Shown: positions 8,419-18,710, counted from the first letter of the stretch. The stretch: 64,000 nucleotides of DNA from Martelella endophytica (GCF_000960975.1 NZ_CP010803.1:1092001-1156000), one strand, 5' to 3'. Program-made: numbers and translations. The notes: generated by a model from the letters alone, not told the origin.

Positions 8419-9999
8419 TCAGTTCGGCGGGTTTTCGAACTGCAGGCGGTGAAACTGGCCGAGCCAGGTTTCCGTCAGCGGCTTGCCGTCCTGATCGAGA
8501 TAAGCGCGCACGTCGATCGTGTCGGCGGTATCGTCGAATTTCAGGTCGTAGGTCAGCCGCCAGTCGTCGGTGCCGACGATCGGCATGGCATAGGCGTTGA
8601 TCAGCTCGGCGCCGGCGCCGACCGAGATGTTGGGCTTCACGTCATCATCTACCGTAAGGCCCTTGACCGCCCGGCCGGAGAAATCGACGACGACCTTGAC
8701 CTGATCGCGCGGACGCGGCTGGCCCGGCACGCCGCCGCGGCCGACGCGGCTGGCGATGGTTTCGGCCAGTTCGGCGTTCGGCGGGGCGGTCTCGACCCAG
8801 TTCAGCGTGTAGGAGAAGTCGCGTTCGTCGCCGGCTTCGGGAAGATCCTCCGGCAGCCAATAGGCAACGATGTTGTCGTAGATCTCGTCGTCGGAGGGCA
8901 GCTCCACGAGCTGGACCATACCCTTGCCCCAGTCACCTTCCGGAACGACCCAGGCTGATGAGCGCTTGTTGTAGAACACGCCGTCATCCTGATAGTGGTC
9001 GAAATTGCGGTCGCGCTGGATCAGGCCGAAACCCTTCGGGTTTTCGTCGTAGAAGCTCGAGGTAACGACGCGGTCGGGATTGTTGAGCGGACGCCAGATC
9101 TGCTCGCCGGAACCGGTGACCACTTCGAGACCGTCGCTGTCATGCACCTCCGGGCGCCAGTCGAAGGCCATGTTGCGGTGGGTCTCGGAATACCAGTACA
9201 TCGAGGTCAGCGGCGCGATACCGAGACGCTCGACGGCCTCGCGGAAGAACAGCTTGCTCTTGATATGCAGCACCTGGCCTTCGCCATCGGTGTTTTCGGC
9301 CTCGATCCGGTAGGCGCCGGCAACGCTCGGACTGTCGAGCAGCGCGTAGATGACGATGTTGTCGCCGGGCTTGTCGTCCTCTTCGAGATAAAAGGCGGTG
9401 AAGCGCGGGAATTCCTCGGGCGTCGAAAGTCCGGTATCGACGGCCAGCGCGCGGGCTGAGAGGCCATACTGCTTGTCCGGACCGTCGGTACGAAAGTAAC
9501 TCGCGCCGAGGAAGGAGATCCAGTCGGTTTTCATGTCCGGCCGCATCACCCGGAAACCGGCCCAGCCGGCGAAATCCTCGACCGCCTTTGCGGGGCTGTC
9601 TTCCGGCATGGTGAAGTAATCGGCGTTATAGAGTACCTCGCGGGCTTCGCCGTCCTTCACGAGGTTGATGGTCACCGGCTCCTTGAAATAGCGGCCCTGG
9701 TGGAAGAATTGCACGGGCGCCCCGCCGACATCGACGGTGTGTTCCTTGCGGAACACGATCTTCCAGTGCGCGTCATAGTCGATCTTGTCGAACAGCTCCG
9801 GCGACTGCACGGGATAAGGCTCGAACGGTTCTTTCGACATCGCCTTGGCCTTGTCGGCGAGCGTGTCGAAGGAGAACGGCTCGGCCGGTCCGAGCGCGGG
9901 CTCGAAGTTCTGGGCTGCGGCGGGAGCCGCGATCAGTGTCGCGAGAAGAACGGGGGCGAGACGGCGGAGAAGGGCGGGCGAAACGGAACGAATCGTCAT
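8419..9999 (-). CDS. opgG: Periplasmic glucan biosynthesis protein, OpgG/MdoG family
   Basis: 526 residues with a Sec signal peptide (about 1-29, cleavage after APAAAQ). OpgG proteins act in the periplasm on osmoregulated periplasmic glucans, setting the backbone structure. The sequence shows the family core (NFEPALGPAEPFSF near the mature start, GASYFRTDG, TSMYWYSETHRNMAFDWRPEVHDSDGL, FGLIQRDRNF split across its beta-sandwich). No opgH lies next to it. The gene is monocistronic between two terminators. Confidence 0.93.
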   Translation of the reverse strand: MTIRSVSPALLRRLAPVLLATLIAAPAAAQNFEPALGPAEPFSFDTLADKAKAMSKEPFEPYPVQSPELFDKIDYDAHWKIVFRKEHTVDVGGAPVQFFHQGRYFKEPVTINLVKDGEAREVLYNADYFTMPEDSPAKAVEDFAGWAGFRVMRPDMKTDWISFLGASYFRTDGPDKQYGLSARALAVDTGLSTPEEFPRFTAFYLEEDDKPGDNIVIYALLDSPSVAGAYRIEAENTDGEGQVLHIKSKLFFREAVERLGIAPLTSMYWYSETHRNMAFDWRPEVHDSDGLEVVTGSGEQIWRPLNNPDRVVTSSFYDENPKGFGLIQRDRNFDHYQDDGVFYNKRSSAWVVPEGDWGKGMVQLVELPSDDEIYDNIVAYWLPEDLPEAGDERDFSYTLNWVETAPPNAELAETIASRVGRGGVPGQPRPRDQVKVVVDFSGRAVKGLTVDDDVKPNISVGAGAELINAYAMPIVGTDDWRLTYDLKFDDTADTIDVRAYLDQDGKPLTETWLGQFHRLQFENPPN

Positions 10000-10089
10000 C
10001 GGGCGGGGAACTCCGGATTTGCCATGGTGAGTCTGAATGCTTCAACGCGGCAGAGGGTCCAAAGTTCCCCTCCTCTCCGCAAAATCGTT

Positions 10090-10113
10090 GAAGCCCGCGA
10101 AAACGCGGGCTTC
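10090..10113 (-). terminator. Terminator between trxA and opgG
   Basis: A perfect 10-bp GC-rich stem (10090-10099 with 10104-10113) around a 4-nt loop. It lies 25 bases beyond the trxA stop. The T tract on the minus strand is weak. Confidence 0.55.
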
Positions 10114-10137
10114 GGTATGCGGAAGACGGGTCTGGCC

Positions 10138-10461
10138 TTAGCTGACGGCGCCGGAAATCCAGCTCGAAAGCGCGGTCTTGGGGGCGGCGCCGACCTTGAC
10201 GTCGGCAAGCTCGCCACCCTTGAACATTGCGAGCATCGGGATGGAGCGGACGCCGTACTGGACCGCAAGATCCGGATTGTCATCGACATTGACCTTGGCG
10301 ATCTTGACCTTGCCGCCCATTTCCTCGGCGATTTCTTCCAGGCTCGGACCGATCATCCGGCACGGGCCGCACCATTCGGCCCAGAAATCGACCACGACGG
10401 GTTCGGCGGATTCAAGCACTTCCTGCTTGAAGTTGGCGGTATTGACCTTGACTGTCGTCAT
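10138..10461 (-). CDS. trxA: Thioredoxin
   Basis: 107 residues, single thioredoxin domain. The redox centre WCGPC places the active cysteines at 31 and 34, and the cis-proline is in RSIPML. It is a cytoplasmic disulfide reductant for ribonucleotide reductase and other enzymes. It lies downstream of addA on the same strand after 114 bases. Confidence 0.97.
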   Translation of the reverse strand: MTTVKVNTANFKQEVLESAEPVVVDFWAEWCGPCRMIGPSLEEIAEEMGGKVKIAKVNVDDNPDLAVQYGVRSIPMLAMFKGGELADVKVGAAPKTALSSWISGAVS

Positions 10462-10575
10462 GTTGCGCTCCTTGGCAAATGCGAGAGCATGACCGATGTG
10501 CGGAGATACTTTCGCAATATCGTAGATTTGGCATCCATGTGAGCATGGCTGGCGGAAAAATCAATGGCGATGGTT

Positions 10576-13500
10576 TCACTTTGTGGTCAGGCCCGCAAGG
10601 GCCTCGGCCAGTTCCGTCGTGTCAAGGCGTCTGACAGCCGCCGTTTCGGTATAGACCAGAACGCAGTCGATCGCCTTCTCCGGATAGAGCGGGTTCAGGA
10701 TCTCGCGATAGACCGCCATCTGGGCGGCATGGCTGAAGGGCACCGGCGCGCCGTCTTCCGGCGGGTTGCGGTTGGTCTTGAAATCGACCAGCACCACGCG
10801 GTTGCCGTCCACCGCCAGACGGTCGAGACGGCCGGAAACCGTGTAGCTGCCACCCTCGAGGCGCACCGTGCCGGTGATCGAGACCTCGGCGCGGGCATTC
10901 GCTGCGAACACGGATGCAAGACGTGGGTCCGCCATCACCGTGAGCACGCTTGCCGCTATGCGAGCCGTCTCGTCTTCCGGCAGATGATGGCCGGCGCGCT
11001 CGAGATAGCGCCGGCAGGCGCCGTCGCGGTCTTCCGGTGCAAAGCCCGGCAGGAGCTGCAGCAGCCGGTGGACGAGACGGCCGCGCTCGAGTGCCAGATT
11101 GGTCCTGCGCTCGGCAAAGAGCGGCGAGGCGGTGAGCGGAGCGGGGTCTTCCACCTCGATGCCGGCCTTGGAGGGGCTGAGCGGCGGGGCGGGACGAGCG
11201 GCCTCGCGGTAGGCCTCCGTCAACGCCATCGGCAGCGGCGGGCGGGCCTTGCCGGATGAGGTGGCCTCGCTTGCAGGCTCGAACCGGCGCGGCGGGATCT
11301 TCTCCTGCCACAAGAGCCCCGCCCATTGTTCTTCGCCCGGTCCCATCACCTCGACTGTGTCGCAACGGCCTGTATCGTCGGCCGAAAGTGCACTCCAGAC
11401 CAGCCTGTGCCAGCAATCCGGCACCTCGGTCTTGCCGCGATAGCCGGTGACGAACAGGCGATCGGCCGCGCGCGTCATCGCCACGTAGAGAAGCCGACGA
11501 TATTCCTCCTTCGCCTCCTCCTCGCGCCGGGCGATATCGGCGGTCACGGCGCTGTCGCCGTCCTTCTTCGAGCCGTGCCAGACCGGCAGGCCCGCCTCCA
11601 TCGTCCGGAAGCCGGAAAGATGGCTTGCGACAAACGGCCGGCCGCCGCTGTCGACCAGAAACACCACCGGCGCTTCCAGTCCCTTGGAGGCATGCACGGT
11701 CATGATCCTGACCTCGTTGCGGCCCTTGTCCTGCTCGCGCTTGACCTCCAGCCCGCCGGTTTCCAGCACGTCGAGGAAACTCTGGAGACCCGGCAGGCCG
11801 GTGTCCTCGTGGTCCTTGGCCGCGTTCAGGAACTCATCGAGAATGTCGCCGGCCTCGCTGCCGAGCCGGGCGAGAAAGGCCCGCCGGCCGCCCTCGCGCG
11901 CCAGAATGCCGGCATAGAAGTCGAACGCCGTGCGGCGGCGGGCGGCGGCGATGACGCGTTCGAGCTTTTCGACGGCATCGCGAAGTTTTTCGTCACCGGC
12001 AGAAGCAAGCCGACGGAGCGCCGACCAGACATGCTCGAATGGCTTGCGGTTTGCCGCAACGGCGAAGAGATCGTCCTCGGAAAGGTCGAGCAGCGGGCTC
12101 TTGAACACCGCCGCCAGCGACAGGTCGTCCTCCGGCAGCACGGCAAAGCGGCCAAGGGCCATCAGGTCCTTCACCGCGATATGGTCAGCCAGTTTCAGCC
12201 GGTCGGCGCCGGCGACGGGAATGTCGTAAGGTGATTTCAGCGCCCGCGTGAGAGCATTGACGAAGGCATCGCGCTTCCTGACCAGCACCAGAATGTCGCC
12301 GGCCTCCACCGGCCGTTCGCGGTCGCCCTCGACCAGCATGTCATTGCCGATCATCCGCGAAATGCGTTGCGCGATGCGCCGGGCAAGGATGGCGGCGGGC
12401 GCCTGTTCCGGCGTCGCGTCGAAAGGCGCGGTCCAGTCCTCCTCGTCGACGACCTCGGCCGGCGCGATCATCTCCCAGGCTTCCACCATGCCCGGATGGC
12501 CCGTGCGGTTGGAGATGTGCACCGTCGCTTCATCCGCCGCGGAAAGCCCCTTGCGGTTTTCCGGCAGGGAAAACACCTGATCAACGGCCGACAGCACCGA
12601 GGCCGTCGAGCGGAAGGAAAGCGGCAGGCTGATTGTCGAGAAACCGGCCTCGATGGAGGTAACACGCTGACGCGTCAGCCGGCCCTCCTCGGCGAAGCGT
12701 TCCGGCCGCGCGCCCTGGAAGGAATAGATCGACTGCTTTTCATCGCCGACGGCAAACATGGTGCGCTGGCCGGGCCTTGCGCCCGCACCACTGAAAAAGT
12801 CCTCGCTCAGCGCCCTGACCACGTCCCATTGCAGCGGCGCGGTGTCCTGCGCCTCGTCGACGAGAATGTGGTCGATGCCCTGATCGAGCTTGTAGTGGAT
12901 CCACTGGCCGGAATCCGGCCGTGTCAGCAGCGTTGCGGTGCGGGCGATCAGATCCTCGAAATCGAGCTTGCCGCGCCGTTCCTTCAGCGCTTCGTAACGG
13001 GCATCGAGCCGGTCGGCGAGCGTCAGTGCGGCACGTGTCTTTTCGAAGATGCGGAAGCGGTTCAGCCGGTCGCGGATGTCGTAGATGCGGGCTGCGGCGG
13101 CCAGCACCGCCTCACCGATCTCGGGTGCCTTGATCCTCAACGACTTGAACACCAGCGTCGACTCCGCCTTGGGTGTTCCAGAAGCCGTCAGGAAGGCATT
13201 TTCCAGCAAGCCGAAGCGCGCGACAGCATCCGTTGCTTCGACGGCCTGCTGCAAAAGATCGGCAAAGCCGGCCGCGCGCGAACCGCCGTCGTCGCGGGCG
13301 ATGGTGACGAGCGGACCGAGACTTTCAAGCCCCGGCAGCGGCCAGGCCTCCGCAGCGATGCTTGCTTCGTCGTCGCCTTCGCCGAAACCATAGGCGCTTC
13401 GCAAGGCCGTCTCGATCCCGCCCTTGCGCCGCGCCTCGGTCAGGAACGGGCGGATGGCGTGGCGGGCGGCGACGATTTCACCGAGAAGTTTTTCCAGACC

Positions 13501-14100
13501 CGTCTCGTCGGCGATATCCAGCACGGTCTGGAAGGCATCGGAAAGGGCGGGATCCTCGCGGCTTGCCGTCGCCGTCAGAAGCTGCCGGCGGGCATCGGCC
13601 AGAAGCGTGGCGGCGGCGGTGTCGTCGAGCACCGAGAAGTGCCCGGCGACATTGGCCTCCAGCGGAAACCGGTGCAGCAGGCTTTCGCAGAAGGCGTGAA
13701 TGGTCTGGATCTTCAGCCCGCCGGGCGTTTCCAGTGCATGGGCGAACAGCCGCCGCGCCATGGCGATCTTCAGCGCATCCGGCCGCGCGCCCTCGATCTC
13801 CGCGATCTCGGCGGTGAGTTCGGCCTCGGGCAGCACAGCCCATTCGGCAAGCCGGCGGAAGACGCGGTTCGACATCTCCGATGCCGCCGCCTTGGTATAG
13901 GTGAGGCAGAGGATCGCCGAGGGCCGCGCGCCGGCAAGCAGCAGCCGCACCACGCGCTGGGTCAGCACATGGGTCTTGCCGGAGCCGGCATTGGCGGAAA
14001 CCCAGACGGTGCGGGCGGGATCCGAGGCAAGTCGCTGGCGCCCGGTGGTCCAGGACAGCCAGCCCTCTGCCGGGGCGGAGAGCGTCGGTTCGTCAGTCAT
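10576..14100 (-). CDS. addA: Double-strand break repair helicase-nuclease AddA
   Basis: 1174 residues. UvrD-type superfamily 1 helicase with a C-terminal PD-(D/E)XK nuclease; with AddB it resects DNA ends for RecA loading. Walker A (SANAGSGKT) ends near residue 43, Walker B is HILVDEAQDT, and the nuclease motif is LVDFKTNRN near the C-terminus. The frame is open to 14160, but the ATG at 14100 overlaps the addB stop by 8 bases and gives the usual MTDEP-type start. This indicates translational coupling to addB. Confidence 0.95.
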   Translation of the reverse strand: MTDEPTLSAPAEGWLSWTTGRQRLASDPARTVWVSANAGSGKTHVLTQRVVRLLLAGARPSAILCLTYTKAAASEMSNRVFRRLAEWAVLPEAELTAEIAEIEGARPDALKIAMARRLFAHALETPGGLKIQTIHAFCESLLHRFPLEANVAGHFSVLDDTAAATLLADARRQLLTATASREDPALSDAFQTVLDIADETGLEKLLGEIVAARHAIRPFLTEARRKGGIETALRSAYGFGEGDDEASIAAEAWPLPGLESLGPLVTIARDDGGSRAAGFADLLQQAVEATDAVARFGLLENAFLTASGTPKAESTLVFKSLRIKAPEIGEAVLAAAARIYDIRDRLNRFRIFEKTRAALTLADRLDARYEALKERRGKLDFEDLIARTATLLTRPDSGQWIHYKLDQGIDHILVDEAQDTAPLQWDVVRALSEDFFSGAGARPGQRTMFAVGDEKQSIYSFQGARPERFAEEGRLTRQRVTSIEAGFSTISLPLSFRSTASVLSAVDQVFSLPENRKGLSAADEATVHISNRTGHPGMVEAWEMIAPAEVVDEEDWTAPFDATPEQAPAAILARRIAQRISRMIGNDMLVEGDRERPVEAGDILVLVRKRDAFVNALTRALKSPYDIPVAGADRLKLADHIAVKDLMALGRFAVLPEDDLSLAAVFKSPLLDLSEDDLFAVAANRKPFEHVWSALRRLASAGDEKLRDAVEKLERVIAAARRRTAFDFYAGILAREGGRRAFLARLGSEAGDILDEFLNAAKDHEDTGLPGLQSFLDVLETGGLEVKREQDKGRNEVRIMTVHASKGLEAPVVFLVDSGGRPFVASHLSGFRTMEAGLPVWHGSKKDGDSAVTADIARREEEAKEEYRRLLYVAMTRAADRLFVTGYRGKTEVPDCWHRLVWSALSADDTGRCDTVEVMGPGEEQWAGLLWQEKIPPRRFEPASEATSSGKARPPLPMALTEAYREAARPAPPLSPSKAGIEVEDPAPLTASPLFAERRTNLALERGRLVHRLLQLLPGFAPEDRDGACRRYLERAGHHLPEDETARIAASVLTVMADPRLASVFAANARAEVSITGTVRLEGGSYTVSGRLDRLAVDGNRVVLVDFKTNRNPPEDGAPVPFSHAAQMAVYREILNPLYPEKAIDCVLVYTETAAVRRLDTTELAEALAGLTTK

Positions 14101-17100
14101 CGCCGCCCTCCCCGTTATCGTCCGCCGTCGACCATTCGGCGACGCGGGCAAGGTGGTCATATTCGCCGGAGAAATCGCGCGCGCTCGCCGGGATCAGCCG
14201 CGAGGCAAACGGCCGCTTGCCGGTCTTCAGCGCGGTAACGAAGCGGGTGAATTCCCGAAGCGCGTCGCTTGCCAGTTCTTCCGCCGTGATCGCCGCCTCC
14301 TTCTTGGTCTCAGCCTTTTCCAGCGCATCGACGCCAAAGCGGTGGCCGGGCCTCAGCCGCACATACTTGAGGCTTTTCGTTTCAAGCGCCGGGACGTCCT
14401 TGAAGGCGCCGGCGGCAAGCGCTGCCGCCTCCAGCGGCAATTGCGGCTCCAGCAGGGTGCGGGCCTGATTGAGCGAAGGCGAGAGACCGGTCTTGTAATC
14501 GATGATTTCGGCGGTGCCGTCTTCCAGAATATCGATCCGGTCGGCTATGCCGGTCAGCCGGATCTCGGCAAGCGGCATGTCGAAACCGCCGGCCTTTTCG
14601 GTCAGCACCGTTTCGATCGGCGTGGTCGCCCGCCGGTTCGCCTCGAAACGCAGGAATTCGGCGGCCACCGATCTCAGTCGCGGCACCCAGCTCAGCGCCA
14701 GATGCGGCGGCAGCTCGGCTTCGAGCAGCAGGCCGGCGAGGATCTCCTCCATCGCCTGCCGTCCCTCCTCCGTTGCCGCATCGGCGCCGGACTTCAGGAA
14801 ACGCTCGGCCAGCGCGTGATAGAGAATGCCGCGCTCCTTGATCGCCGGATCGGTGTTGAAGGGGGAAAGCGGATCGAGCTTCAGCACCTTCTGGGCATAG
14901 AGCGCGTAAGGATCGCGCCTCAGCCGCCCGATCTCGGAGAAGGAATAGCGTTCCGGTTGGCTTTCGGCTGGCGGAAAGGGCTCCGGCCGGCCGGGAATGG
15001 CGGTGCGCGGCCCCTCGTCCAGCGCATCGGCCCAGCCGAGCATGATATCGCCGCGCGCCTTGAGGCCTTTTGCAAGCGCCGGGCCGCCGAAGGCCAGAAG
15101 CCGCTGCAGCCAGCGGCTGGCGACCGTTGGTGCCGATCCCTGTCTCAGCGCCCGCGACAGGATGAGGCGCGGGGCGCCTGCCGCCATGGTCAAGTCGTGG
15201 GCAAGCTGGCCGGTGCGTTTCTCCGGCGGCTCCAGCCCGATCTCCGCCTTCATGCCGCGCGACAGGAACGGATTGTTTTTCGGCTGCGTCGGCCACACAC
15301 CCTCGTTCAGCCCGCCAATGACGATCGTGTCGGCATCCTGCAGCCGCGCTTCGACCGCGCCGAAGATGAAGACGCGCGGATTGCCCATCTGCCGGGGCTT
15401 GACCGCTTCCGAAGCCGTCAGCGCCGCAACGATGTCGATCCATTGCGGCCCGTCTGCCTCGATCGGCGTCTCGGAGGCCATGGTTTCGGAAAGCACCGTC
15501 GCCAGCCCTTCCCCCGCCTCGCCCGACCAGAGGGCGGAAAGGTCGCCGGCATCGTCGATGGCAACAGCCTCCAGCGCCCGGCCGGTGCGCTCGGCCCAGC
15601 CGGAAAGCGGATGGCTTTCGGTGAGCGGCGGCTGGTCCGGCCCGCGGGCGACATGGGTCTCGGTGAGGCTTGAAAGCGCGGCATCGATACGCGCGACAAG
15701 ATCGCGGGCGGCTTCGGCGGCATCGCGTGGCAGGGCGTTTCGCCAGTGCGGCGGGTGGCGATCGTCCTTCTGGGCTTCCAGCGCGTTGTCGAGGAAAGTC
15801 GAAAGGTGGCCGTAATCGACAGGCCTAGTTCCGCCCCTCAGCGCAATCAGCTCGAAGGCGGCGCTTGCGGCGCGCATCTTGCGGGCGGAAAGGCCGAAAC
15901 GGGCGAGCGGATGTTTCAGCAGTGCCGCCAGCACGGCCGGATCGCCGGGCTTCAGCGCTGCCTCCAGCATCAGCGTCGCCAGCGTCCCCTGCGGCGTCGC
16001 GCCAAGCGGCGTACCGGCGGAATCGTCGGCCTCGATCGAAAAACGGTGGAGTTCGGCGGCAACCCGGCGGGCAAGGTTGCGGTCGGGGGTGATGAGGGCG
16101 GCGCGCGACGGCCGGCCATCCTCCGCCGGCTCTTCGAGCGCCAGCCTGAGCGCTGCGGCGATTGCCACCGCCTCCTGCCGCTCATTGGCCGCCTCCATCA
16201 GCGAGACGTCAGCAAAACCGTCGGCAAAGTCGGCTTCGGCGATAGCCTCGCGCCAGCTTTCCCAGCGGTCGGTGGCATCCGCCGGGGCAAAGGCGGCGGC
16301 GAAGATTCTTGCGCGGGCCTCAAGCGCCGGTGCGGCGCTGGCAAGCGTCGCGAAATCCTCCCGCGTCAGCGCCATGCGCTGCAGCAGGCGGGCCATTTCA
16401 TATTGCGGATGGCTGCGGATCGAGGGGTCGGGCATCGAGGGCACGGCATCGGCCAGCGTCAGTGCCTGCCAGTCTTCCTCCGGCATCGCGGCATCGAGGC
16501 CCGGCAGTACGATGACCCCTTGCGGCAAGCCGGCCACCGCCGCGATCAGTTCCGCCATCGCCGGAACCGAGCCGGTGGAACCGGCGATGATCACGGGGGC
16601 GGCGCCGGCATAGGCGGCGAGCTTTTCGGCCTCGTTGGAAAGCAGCGCATTGCGGTGGGCGATGGCGGATGAGCGGCCGATCTCGTCGAGCCGACCCGGC
16701 CAGTAGAAGGCCGCGATCTGGAGGAACTCGGCGGTGAGTTGCCACCATGCCGCATAATTCTCCTGTTCAAGGTTTGCGAGCTTGTCCCAGTCGACCCGCT
16801 CCGTCTCCATCGCGTCGATCAGCTCGGCAAGATCGCGGGCAAGCCACACGGCATCGGCCGGGCTTGCGGGCGCGACCAGAGGCGCGCCGTCGTGGAGAGC
16901 GGAAAGGGCATCGGAGAGCCGGTTGCGCCAGGGCAGGATCAGGCCGGCAAGCTCAAGAAGTCGCGGCACGGGCTCGATCGGCGGCAGGCCTTCCGCCGTT
17001 TCCGGCAGGAGATCCTCGAAAAAGCTCTCGTCCTCGTCGGTTTCGCCCAGCGCCCGGATTTCGGGCAGGATCGCCGCCTCACCGCCCAGAAGGGCTGCGA

Positions 17101-17284
17101 ATTCGGCGCGCAGCACGCGCACCGCACGCCGCGTCGGCAGGAATATCGTCACATCGGCAAGCGAAAGCGGGCTCTTCGGATCGTGCCGGAAATGGCCGGT
17201 GAGCCGCCCGTCGATCAGCGCTGCGGCCAGCGTCTGCAGAAACGGCGCACCGGGCGGTATCGTCCACAATTCTGCAGCGGCCAC
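14093..17284 (-). CDS. addB: Double-strand break repair protein AddB
   Basis: 1063 residues, alphaproteobacterial AddB. The partner of AddA: a degenerate helicase fold with a C-terminal PD-(D/E)XK nuclease (EIIDYKTGLSPS). The N-terminal part has the TIFLPTRRAVRVLRAEF segment typical of AddB. No four-cysteine iron-sulfur cluster like that of Bacillus AddB is evident. It is first in the addB-addA pair. Confidence 0.94.
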   Translation of the reverse strand: MAAAELWTIPPGAPFLQTLAAALIDGRLTGHFRHDPKSPLSLADVTIFLPTRRAVRVLRAEFAALLGGEAAILPEIRALGETDEDESFFEDLLPETAEGLPPIEPVPRLLELAGLILPWRNRLSDALSALHDGAPLVAPASPADAVWLARDLAELIDAMETERVDWDKLANLEQENYAAWWQLTAEFLQIAAFYWPGRLDEIGRSSAIAHRNALLSNEAEKLAAYAGAAPVIIAGSTGSVPAMAELIAAVAGLPQGVIVLPGLDAAMPEEDWQALTLADAVPSMPDPSIRSHPQYEMARLLQRMALTREDFATLASAAPALEARARIFAAAFAPADATDRWESWREAIAEADFADGFADVSLMEAANERQEAVAIAAALRLALEEPAEDGRPSRAALITPDRNLARRVAAELHRFSIEADDSAGTPLGATPQGTLATLMLEAALKPGDPAVLAALLKHPLARFGLSARKMRAASAAFELIALRGGTRPVDYGHLSTFLDNALEAQKDDRHPPHWRNALPRDAAEAARDLVARIDAALSSLTETHVARGPDQPPLTESHPLSGWAERTGRALEAVAIDDAGDLSALWSGEAGEGLATVLSETMASETPIEADGPQWIDIVAALTASEAVKPRQMGNPRVFIFGAVEARLQDADTIVIGGLNEGVWPTQPKNNPFLSRGMKAEIGLEPPEKRTGQLAHDLTMAAGAPRLILSRALRQGSAPTVASRWLQRLLAFGGPALAKGLKARGDIMLGWADALDEGPRTAIPGRPEPFPPAESQPERYSFSEIGRLRRDPYALYAQKVLKLDPLSPFNTDPAIKERGILYHALAERFLKSGADAATEEGRQAMEEILAGLLLEAELPPHLALSWVPRLRSVAAEFLRFEANRRATTPIETVLTEKAGGFDMPLAEIRLTGIADRIDILEDGTAEIIDYKTGLSPSLNQARTLLEPQLPLEAAALAAGAFKDVPALETKSLKYVRLRPGHRFGVDALEKAETKKEAAITAEELASDALREFTRFVTALKTGKRPFASRLIPASARDFSGEYDHLARVAEWSTADDNGEGGDD

Positions 17285-17371
17285 GGCTCAGCTCCCTCGG
17301 ATGATTCCCCTCAGGTTTTACGTGTCGAGGCAGGCCTTCGCAAGCGGTGCGCTTGATCTCGGATTAACCAT

Positions 17372-17387
17372 GTTTTCACGTGAAACA
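17372..17387. promoter_or_regulatory. parS-like ParB binding site
   Basis: The 16-mer GTTTTCACGTGAAACA matches the canonical parS sequence TGTTTCACGTGAAACA at 14 of 16 positions and contains a perfect 12-bp palindrome (17374-17385). It lies in the short gap between nth and addB. Sites of this kind cluster near the replication origin. The trpFBA-accD-folC-trxA-addAB block is, from memory, origin-proximal in rhizobial chromosomes. ParB binding itself is inference. Confidence 0.6.
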
Positions 17388-17391
17388 TTGC

Positions 17392-18129
17392 TTACGCAAG
17401 TGGCACCCACGGCGCCGGCATTTCGCTGGTCTTCTCGGCGGCCTTGCAGATATCGGCGATCACGCAGGCCGGGCAGTCGGGCTTGCGGGCCTTGCAGACA
17501 TAGCGGCCGTGCAGGATCAGCCAGTGGTGGGCATGGAACAGATATTCCGGCGGGATGATCTTTTCGAGCTTCGCCTCCACCGCGTCCGGCGTCTTGCCGG
17601 GGGCGAGGCCCAGGCGGTTGGCGATGCGGAAGATGTGGGTATCGACCGCGATCGTCGCTTCGCCGAAGGCCATCGACATCACCACGTTTGCGGTCTTGCG
17701 GCCGACGCCCGGCAGGCTCACCAGCGCTTCGCGGGAGCGGGGTACCTCGCCACCGAATTCGGCGATCAGCTTCTGGCTGAGCGCGATGACGTTCTTGGCC
17801 TTGTTGCGGTAGAGCCCGATGGTCTTGATATAGGAGATCAGCCGCTCCTCGCCGAGATTCACCATCTTTCCCGGCGTATCGGCAACGGCGAACAGCGCCC
17901 GCGTCGCCTTGTTGACGCCGACATCGGTGGCCTGCGCCGAAAGCGCCACGGCGACCAGAAGCGTGAAGGGGTTGGTGTGCTCGAGCTCGCCCTTCGGCTC
18001 CGGACGCTGGATGGAGAAGCGCCGGAAGATCTCGCGGATCTCGTCTTCCGAATAGGCTGTAAGCCTTGCCGGGTTTGACTTTTTGCGTCTTTGGGTGCTC
18101 ACTTGAGGCTTGGCTTTTGTCATTTTCAT
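17392..18129 (-). CDS. nth: Endonuclease III
   Basis: 245 residues. Bifunctional DNA glycosylase/AP lyase for oxidised pyrimidines in base-excision repair. The helix-hairpin-helix LPGVGRKTANVV carries the catalytic Lys145, and Asp163 is in VDTHIFRIANRLGL. The 4Fe-4S loop is C212-x6-C219-x2-C222-x5-C228. The N-terminal 25 residues are basic. The start could also be the ATG two codons later. It is divergent from the DUF2244 gene. Confidence 0.95.
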   Translation of the reverse strand: MKMTKAKPQVSTQRRKKSNPARLTAYSEDEIREIFRRFSIQRPEPKGELEHTNPFTLLVAVALSAQATDVGVNKATRALFAVADTPGKMVNLGEERLISYIKTIGLYRNKAKNVIALSQKLIAEFGGEVPRSREALVSLPGVGRKTANVVMSMAFGEATIAVDTHIFRIANRLGLAPGKTPDAVEAKLEKIIPPEYLFHAHHWLILHGRYVCKARKPDCPACVIADICKAAEKTSEMPAPWVPLA

Positions 18130-18150
18130 CTTAACCTGGCCCGCTCAGTC

Positions 18151-18642
18151 ATGACCGATCTGAATGCGCTTGAAGACAAGCCGGTGTTTTCGGCTGAACT
18201 TTTCCCCCATCGTTCGCTGGGGCGCAAGGGTTTTCGCGTGTTTCTCACCCTCATTGCCCTCGGCTTTGCGCCGAACGCGCTCTGGTTTGCCGCCCATGGC
18301 GCCTGGCCGATCGCGCTTTATTGCGGGGCGACCTTTGCCGCGGTCTATGTCGCCTTCCGCGTTTCCTATCGCGCCGCACGGGCTCGCGAGCATGTCTCGG
18401 TCTCGCGGCTCAATGTCTCGGTCACCAAGGTCGCGCCGTCCGGCCGGCGGTCGGAAGCGCATTTCAATCCGTTCTGGGCGCGTTTTTCCGTCGATCGTCA
18501 CGACGAATTCGGCATCACCCGGATGACGCTTGCCGGCGAAGGTCGGCGCACCGAAATGGGCGCCTTTCTGAACCCGGACGATCGCGAAAGCTTCGCAAGA
18601 GCCTTCCGGCAGGCACTGGCGACGGTGAAACAGCGCATCTGA
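18151..18642 (+). CDS. DUF2244 inner-membrane protein
   Basis: 163 residues. Two hydrophobic segments between about 30 and 80 are followed by a beta-rich cytosolic domain, the layout of DUF2244 proteins. Function is unknown. The frame is open from 18091, but the ATG at 18151 avoids overlap with the divergent nth start and gives the usual length. It is 68 bases before the Ada-like gene on the same strand. Confidence 0.8.
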   Translation: MTDLNALEDKPVFSAELFPHRSLGRKGFRVFLTLIALGFAPNALWFAAHGAWPIALYCGATFAAVYVAFRVSYRAARAREHVSVSRLNVSVTKVAPSGRRSEAHFNPFWARFSVDRHDEFGITRMTLAGEGRRTEMGAFLNPDDRESFARAFRQALATVKQRI

Positions 18643-18710
18643 TCAGGAAACGGGTGGTTATCGCCGATAAAACGGTGCTTTCTTCGGCGATGAAGAAGGA
18701 GCGCGGAACC

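Noticed and set aside
12367..15673. Long plus-strand open frames (623 and 590 codons) antisense to addA and addB
   Set aside because: Composition is Arg/Gly/Pro-rich without motifs, and AddA and AddB show complete helicase and nuclease motifs on the other strand.
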